DNA of 19,289 bases, from NCBI GenBank assembly GCA_002310155.1, contig DBYF01000080.1, forward strand, positions 1-19,289, written 5' to 3'. The position numbers were made by a program, and so were the translations under genes. The notes under the pieces are model-generated. The model was not told where the DNA came from. It saw nothing but the letters and a program-made list of their open reading frames with translations, and searched no databases. This DNA comes from Mageeibacillus sp. UBA1193. Lineage in GTDB: Bacteria > Bacillota > Clostridia > Saccharofermentanales > Saccharofermentanaceae. This document shows, one piece after another, positions 15,360-19,289 of the stretch (positions are counted from its first letter, which is position 1; each line of letters opens with the position of its first letter).

Positions 15360-16321
15360 AAAGAAAACAGCTCGCTCCTCATATCCATGCTGATCAGCCG
15401 GCAGCTGAAAGATACCTCTATGTGCTTGTTGCGCTTCTTCCGGCATTTCTCGGTGCGGTCTTCTATTACGGGATCCGTATCCTGATCCTGGCCGCCGTTT
15501 CGATGTTCTGTTTCTTCATGAGCGATTATCTGATCTCGGAGAAACTGTATCCGGAACTTCCTTTCCACGTGGATTACAGTTCACTGGTATCCGGACTTCT
15601 TCTGGTCCTGATGGTCCCGTCTTCCAGCTCCGTCTGGGCGGTCGCGCTTGCGGCTCTGTTCGGATCGGTGCTGGTAAAGCAGGCTTTCGGCGGTGCAGGA
15701 GCGAACGTATTTAATCCGGCGCTGGCGGCGCGTGCTTTTCTGGAATTCGCGGTCCCGTCACAGATGACCGCGGTGGAAAAACCGTTCCAGGGATTATGGG
15801 ATCTGTCGACACTCTGGACAGGAAAACCAAAGAACATCGGGGCTGTAAACTCTGCTGCGACCGGATTTGTAGATATATTCTCCGGAAGACTCATCGGAAT
15901 GGCAGGAGTGACATCGATCGTGCTCCTGATTCTTGGTTTGCTGATCCTTCTGGAAAGAAGACTTTTCCGCTTTGAAGCATCGCTTGCGTACTTCATCACG
16001 ATCGTGGTCGGATATGTGCCGTTTTACTGGGATCACCTGGAATTCCGCCAGTTCTTCATGTGGGCCGCGCTGGGAGGCATCCTCTTTGTCGGCATCTTTG
16101 CACTGAATGACTGTACGACGACACCGATGGATCCGAGAGGAAGGATCGTTTTCGGATTCGGCGCGGGTCTTCTGACACTGATCCTGTACCGTTTCGGAAA
16201 CAGCAGCTATGCCATGATCTTCCCGGTACTGATGATGAATATGACTACACCGGTATTTGACCGGTATCTCCGCCCGAGAGTCTTCTCCAAGGCGAGCTGG
16301 TTCAGGGAGGTGGAGAAATGA
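15356..16321 (+). CDS. rnfD: Rnf electron transport complex subunit RnfD
   Basis: RnfD (NqrB family) is an integral membrane subunit with a covalently bound FMN and is thought to take part in ion translocation. The 321-residue protein has many membrane helices from about residue 21 onward. The family signatures FGGAGANVFNPALAARAFLEF (about 111-131) and FALNDCTTTP with MDPRGRIVFGFG (about 248-269) are strong. The expected flavin threonine is T169 in the sequence SAAT, where SGAT preceded by Asp is usual; here Ala occupies the Asp position. AGGAGG at 15339-15344 lies 11 nt before the ATG. The gene overlaps rnfC and rnfG by 4 bp each (ATGA), so all three are translated as a coupled unit. Confidence 0.92.
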   Translation: MKRKQLAPHIHADQPAAERYLYVLVALLPAFLGAVFYYGIRILILAAVSMFCFFMSDYLISEKLYPELPFHVDYSSLVSGLLLVLMVPSSSSVWAVALAALFGSVLVKQAFGGAGANVFNPALAARAFLEFAVPSQMTAVEKPFQGLWDLSTLWTGKPKNIGAVNSAATGFVDIFSGRLIGMAGVTSIVLLILGLLILLERRLFRFEASLAYFITIVVGYVPFYWDHLEFRQFFMWAALGGILFVGIFALNDCTTTPMDPRGRIVFGFGAGLLTLILYRFGNSSYAMIFPVLMMNMTTPVFDRYLRPRVFSKASWFREVEK

Positions 16322-17538
16322 CGAAGTCGTTTTTCAGAGGATTGACGCTTCGTGCGGTCGTTTGTGTCATCCTGAGTATGACATTCCTCCTTTCGTGCCT
16401 GTGGTATAACCGCAGCGTCAACCGCTCCAAAAGACAGGATGAATACCGTCAGGAATATGGTTCTCTGCTTATGGCATCCGAGTATCGTGAACTGAAGACA
16501 GACGTCCTCAAAAACCATAAGGATGTTCAGGCCGTGTACAGTGCTTACGATGAGACCGGAAAGCTTCTGGGCTATATCGTTGATGTTAAGACGCAGACAC
16601 CTGCTGGTGAGATTCATTCGCAGATGAGCATCAGTGACAGCGGCGAGAATCTCCTCAGCATCCGTGTTGTCGAAGAGACAGAAGACGGACCTCATTACAG
16701 TGAGGAAGATATGCAGGTCCTTTCCGACCAGCTGAAGGGTGCACGTATCCCGGTATCCATCCGTCAGGATCTTCCTGTGGATGTTCCGTATCAGGTCGAC
16801 TATGACCCGCTCCTCGGTCTTCACGATGGAGTGTACTATGCCAGAAATGACAAGGCTTCAAAGGATGGATATACCGATTTCTGTGAGATCGAAGTCAGCG
16901 GCGGCCGTATCATCCGCGTCAAATGGGATGCTGAGAATGAGACCCATAATACCCGTGCTGAGGATTCAATCAACGGTGAATACAAGGTCAGCGGAAATAT
17001 CTGGGCTGACCAGGCGTATCGTCTGGAAAACCATCTGGTCCATGTTCAGGATCCGGTAAAGCTGGCGATGAAATCCGATGGAAAGACGGAGATCATCGAT
17101 GGCGTAACGATCGAGATATCGACCTTTGTGAAACTGGTCAATTCCTGTATTGAATACTCGAGATCTTCCTATACCAAGGACATGTATATCCGTGATCACT
17201 CGTCCGACGGCGATACAAAAGAAACAGATGCGAAGGATACGGAGGACATTACTCCGCCACCTTCTGCCAATGCCACGGATCCTTCCGCTATGGGCGTTAC
17301 GGCGACGCCTGCTCCGACAAAAGCACCGACCCAGGTCGATGTCATCGGCGGTGAGGATGGTGTCGTCTCCGGTGATGGCGCGAATGTCCTTTCGGAAAGC
17401 GTAGATGGTATCCCGATGAGTGAGATCCGTACATATATCGATGGCCTTACAGACGATAAAGCCAAAAGCGCGGCGCTTCTGACGACAGTCAATCAGGCAT
17501 ACATGTTTATTCGTGAGTACTTGAACTGGGTGGGATGA
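16318..17538 (+). CDS. rnfG: RnfG-like FMN-binding electron transport subunit with C-terminal extension
   Basis: RnfG is a membrane-anchored subunit that exposes a covalently bound FMN on the outer side of the membrane. The 406-residue protein is about twice the usual RnfG length. One N-terminal helix (about 11-30) ends in LLSC27, which might be a lipobox. A first RnfG-like segment spans about 50-160 (LGYIVDVKTQTPAGEI). A second FMN-binding-like segment spans about 168-280 (from DGVYYARND). The likely flavin threonine is T264 in EIIDGVT; the usual pattern is D-x-x-S/T-G-A-T, so Asp, Ser/Thr and Ala are replaced by Glu, Asp and Val. A Pro/Thr/Ala-rich linker (about 311-340) leads to a helical tail (about 366-406). 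A GGGAGGTG-type ribosome binding site precedes the ATG. The next gene starts 1 bp after its stop. Position in the operon supports the RnfG role. Confidence 0.8.
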   Translation: MTKSFFRGLTLRAVVCVILSMTFLLSCLWYNRSVNRSKRQDEYRQEYGSLLMASEYRELKTDVLKNHKDVQAVYSAYDETGKLLGYIVDVKTQTPAGEIHSQMSISDSGENLLSIRVVEETEDGPHYSEEDMQVLSDQLKGARIPVSIRQDLPVDVPYQVDYDPLLGLHDGVYYARNDKASKDGYTDFCEIEVSGGRIIRVKWDAENETHNTRAEDSINGEYKVSGNIWADQAYRLENHLVHVQDPVKLAMKSDGKTEIIDGVTIEISTFVKLVNSCIEYSRSSYTKDMYIRDHSSDGDTKETDAKDTEDITPPPSANATDPSAMGVTATPAPTKAPTQVDVIGGEDGVVSGDGANVLSESVDGIPMSEIRTYIDGLTDDKAKSAALLTTVNQAYMFIREYLNWVG

Positions 17539-17539
17539 T

Positions 17540-18667
17540 ATGGACGGAACAAAGAGCATTACATTAAAACAATACCGCATCCTGCTTTCTTTCTCGCTGC
17601 TGCTGATCTTTACGACATCGTCCGTTCCGATCTTCTGCAGTGCGCTGGTGCAGATCGTGCTGTTCTGCATGATCAACCACGCCGTATTTTCGAATGTTAG
17701 AAACAAGCGTATCTCGTGGGGGATCTTTCTTTCGATCGCTGCCCTGATGGGTGAGGGAGTGCTTTTCCTGTCGAGTTATATTCCGGAGTATTTCACGGAG
17801 GAGGCGTTCTACCTTCTTCCGGCATCGACGTTCCTGTTCCTTTGCACGCCGATGTTTGACTACTACACAAACGAGAGAAAACTGTCCTTTAAAGATCTGT
17901 GGAACGGCATCGTGTTCTATACTTTCGCGGGATTCCTGATCTCCGTGGTCCGTGAACTCTTCGGAAGGGCTTCGATCTTTAATGTAGAGGTCCCTGCGCT
18001 GTCTAAATTGAAGACCGGATTCTTCGGCCATACTGCGGGATCGGCACTTATGGTCCTGGGTATTCTTATCGCGTTTTGCTGGTGGAAGAATCTGGATGAG
18101 GATGATGACTACATTCTGGAGACTTCGGAGAAACGCTCGAAGATCTACCGACCGGTCTCGGCAAAGACGGAGAGGAGATTCCTTCTTTTGAGTCTTTGCA
18201 TCCTTCTTTATGATCTTCTGTTCAGCGTTCTCGGTATCCTTGCGATCTATTACGCACCGGAGGAGCTCATGAAACCGGCACACATCATCGTGATGTCTTC
18301 GGTCCTCTCGATCGTACTTCTTACTGTACTTATCAAGAGCTTCCGTCTTTCAGAGACGGTAGATGCTTACTTCTTTGTCCCGCTTCTCAGTGTCATCACT
18401 ACATCGATCCCATTGATCTTCTTCTCGGGATATGTGGATACGCATTTCCGGGATCTTTCGGTTTCGGGGATCGCCTGGTGGGTAGCGCTTATGGTGGGTG
18501 TCTGGATCTTTACTACAGTGGTCATCGCGTACACAAGATCGATCCACGGAAGACTCCTCTTCGGTAAACAGCCGAAGTACTTTGAGGGAATTCCGCTGAT
18601 CGTGCTTCACGTGCTTCTGGCGATGGTCGTCTTTATGCCATGGATGCAGATCCTGGCGAAATTGTGA
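17540..18667 (+). CDS. fused RnfE-RnfA-like membrane protein
   Basis: RnfA and RnfE are paired membrane subunits that together hold a [2Fe-2S] cluster inside the membrane. This 375-residue protein seems to join both. Residues ~14-182 resemble RnfE: a TTS segment after the first helix, then RELFG (138-142) followed by SIFNVEV and a Gly-rich helix ending LGILIAF. A charged linker (about 183-213) follows. Residues ~214-375 resemble RnfA: LSLC220, VPLLSVITTS (280-289) and YFEGIPLIVL (347-356). I count about 11 membrane helices. By eye, of the four cluster cysteines S19 and I290 replace two, C220 matches a third, and C102 may be the fourth. The order E then A equals the usual gene order after rnfG, which supports a fusion. 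It starts 1 bp after rnfG. The fusion reading is inference from motif alignment; a different polytopic protein is possible. Confidence 0.65.
   Translation: MDGTKSITLKQYRILLSFSLLLIFTTSSVPIFCSALVQIVLFCMINHAVFSNVRNKRISWGIFLSIAALMGEGVLFLSSYIPEYFTEEAFYLLPASTFLFLCTPMFDYYTNERKLSFKDLWNGIVFYTFAGFLISVVRELFGRASIFNVEVPALSKLKTGFFGHTAGSALMVLGILIAFCWWKNLDEDDDYILETSEKRSKIYRPVSAKTERRFLLLSLCILLYDLLFSVLGILAIYYAPEELMKPAHIIVMSSVLSIVLLTVLIKSFRLSETVDAYFFVPLLSVITTSIPLIFFSGYVDTHFRDLSVSGIAWWVALMVGVWIFTTVVIAYTRSIHGRLLFGKQPKYFEGIPLIVLHVLLAMVVFMPWMQILAKL
17758..17767 (+). repeat. dispersed word AGTGCTTTTC, copy 7
   Basis: This is an exact copy inside the fused rnfE/rnfA-like gene, read as GTG CTT TTC (Val-Leu-Phe) after GGA. 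Confidence 0.7.
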
Positions 18668-18681
18668 TTGGAGGAAAAAGA

Positions 18682-19289
18682 ATGCAGGTCGTTATCACAT
18701 GCCTTTTCGGACTGGAACACTACTGCGTAGAGGATCTGGAGAAGATCGGCTACGGAAGAGAGGAAATGACGGTATCCGATGGTCAGATCCTCGTGGATAC
18801 GAATCCGTCCACCATGGATTCGGATGTCGCGCGCATCTGCATCTGGATGCGCAGGGGCGAACGTGTTCTTCTTTCAGTGAATACTTTCCCGGCACAGACT
18901 TTTGAGGAGTTCTTCGACGGATTTGCCGCAATGCGCTGGGACCAGTGGATCCCGAGCAACTGGGCATTCCATGTAAATGGATATTCCCGTGACTCGAAGC
19001 TCTTTGGTATTCCTGCCTGCCAGTCGCTGGCGAAGAAGGCGATCGTTAAATCACTTCTTTCCGCCAAGCACTTGTCCGATGGTATGCGTATTGAAGAGAA
19101 TGAGAAACTCGGAACCTGCAAGATCGTTTTCGGTATCGTGAAGGATCAGGTCCGCGTAATGATCGATGTGACCGGTGCGGGCCTCCATAAGCGCGGGTAC
19201 CGTCCGCTGATGCACGATGCTCCAATCAAGGAGACACTGGCAGCGGGTATGGTCAGCGCGGCACAGTACCGTTTCTTCGGAGAAGAAGC
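18682..19289 (+). CDS. THUMP-domain RNA (guanine-N2-) methyltransferase, 3' end cut by window
   Basis: This is the N-terminal part (202 residues) of a class I SAM-dependent RNA methyltransferase of the RlmL/YpsC type, which methylates guanine N2 in 23S rRNA. The N terminus (ITCLFGLEHYCVEDLEKIGY) matches the family's opening segment. A THUMP RNA-binding domain covers about 45-165. The signature LHKRGYR lies at 168-174, followed by the APIKETLAAG segment that precedes the methyltransferase fold. The catalytic domain lies beyond the window. The start is well supported by GGAGG at 18670-18674, 7 nt before the ATG. It begins 14 bp after the fused rnf gene in the place where rnfB would be expected. 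Which rRNA base is modified cannot be told. Confidence 0.9.
   Translation, partial: MQVVITCLFGLEHYCVEDLEKIGYGREEMTVSDGQILVDTNPSTMDSDVARICIWMRRGERVLLSVNTFPAQTFEEFFDGFAAMRWDQWIPSNWAFHVNGYSRDSKLFGIPACQSLAKKAIVKSLLSAKHLSDGMRIEENEKLGTCKIVFGIVKDQVRVMIDVTGAGLHKRGYRPLMHDAPIKETLAAGMVSAAQYRFFGEE

Noticed and set aside
15731..15740. Near copies of the 10-mer (CGTGCTTTTC here; also 13927-13936 and 6606-6616 on the minus strand)
   Set aside because: Each differs by one base or an extra A. Their number is about what chance gives for one-mismatch forms, so they were not counted as copies.

Overview
The window looks like chromosomal DNA of an anaerobic Gram-positive bacterium of the class Clostridia. The grounds are an AddAB (not RecBCD) recombination nuclease, a SigA-type primary sigma factor, strong AAGGAGG-type ribosome binding sites, roughly 50% G+C, and an Rnf-type membrane electron-transport operon in the clostridial order C-D-G-E-A. 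Genus or family cannot be fixed from the sequence alone. Both ends are cut inside genes. I saw no rRNA, tRNA, CRISPR array, insertion sequence or phage gene.

Layout. Positions 1-4172 hold lipid genes: the end of an acyl carrier protein, a diacylglycerol-kinase-family lipid kinase (TTG start), a convergent PlsC acyltransferase, and, divergent from plsC, an AMP-forming acyl-CoA/acyl-ACP ligase. A symmetrical hairpin terminator separates the kinase from plsC, and candidate sigma-A promoters lie between plsC and the ligase. Positions 4194-11431 hold addB and addA, tightly coupled and probably read through from the ligase gene. Positions 11400-11897 (minus strand) hold the tRNA adenosine deaminase tadA, whose 3' end overlaps that of addA by 32 bp. 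A promoter region at about 11950-12045 then opens a rightward run: a membrane zinc-ribbon protein of unknown function, the primary sigma factor gene rpoD/sigA, and rnfC, rnfD, rnfG and a fused rnfE/rnfA-like gene. The window ends in a THUMP-domain RNA methyltransferase gene.

Two things stand out. (1) The Rnf operon is unusual. RnfC, RnfD and RnfG are recognisable, but the next gene encodes one 375-residue membrane protein whose first half resembles RnfE and whose second half resembles RnfA. By eye, about half of the cysteines that hold the RnfA/RnfE [2Fe-2S] cluster are gone. No rnfB follows, and the flavin-site motifs of RnfG and RnfD and the flavin/NADH-site motifs of RnfC depart from the usual consensus. 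(2) The exact 10-mer AGTGCTTTTC occurs seven times in 19.3 kb (five on +, two on -), against about 0.04 expected for random sequence. Two copies are intergenic or overlap a stop codon and flank plsC. Four encode Val-Leu-Phe, and these are all the Val-Leu-Phe sites I found in the predicted proteins. This looks like a selected dispersed DNA word, similar in density to a DNA-uptake or other genome-architecture signal.

Positions of residues and motifs were counted by hand. Family assignments come from recognising motifs, not from database searches.
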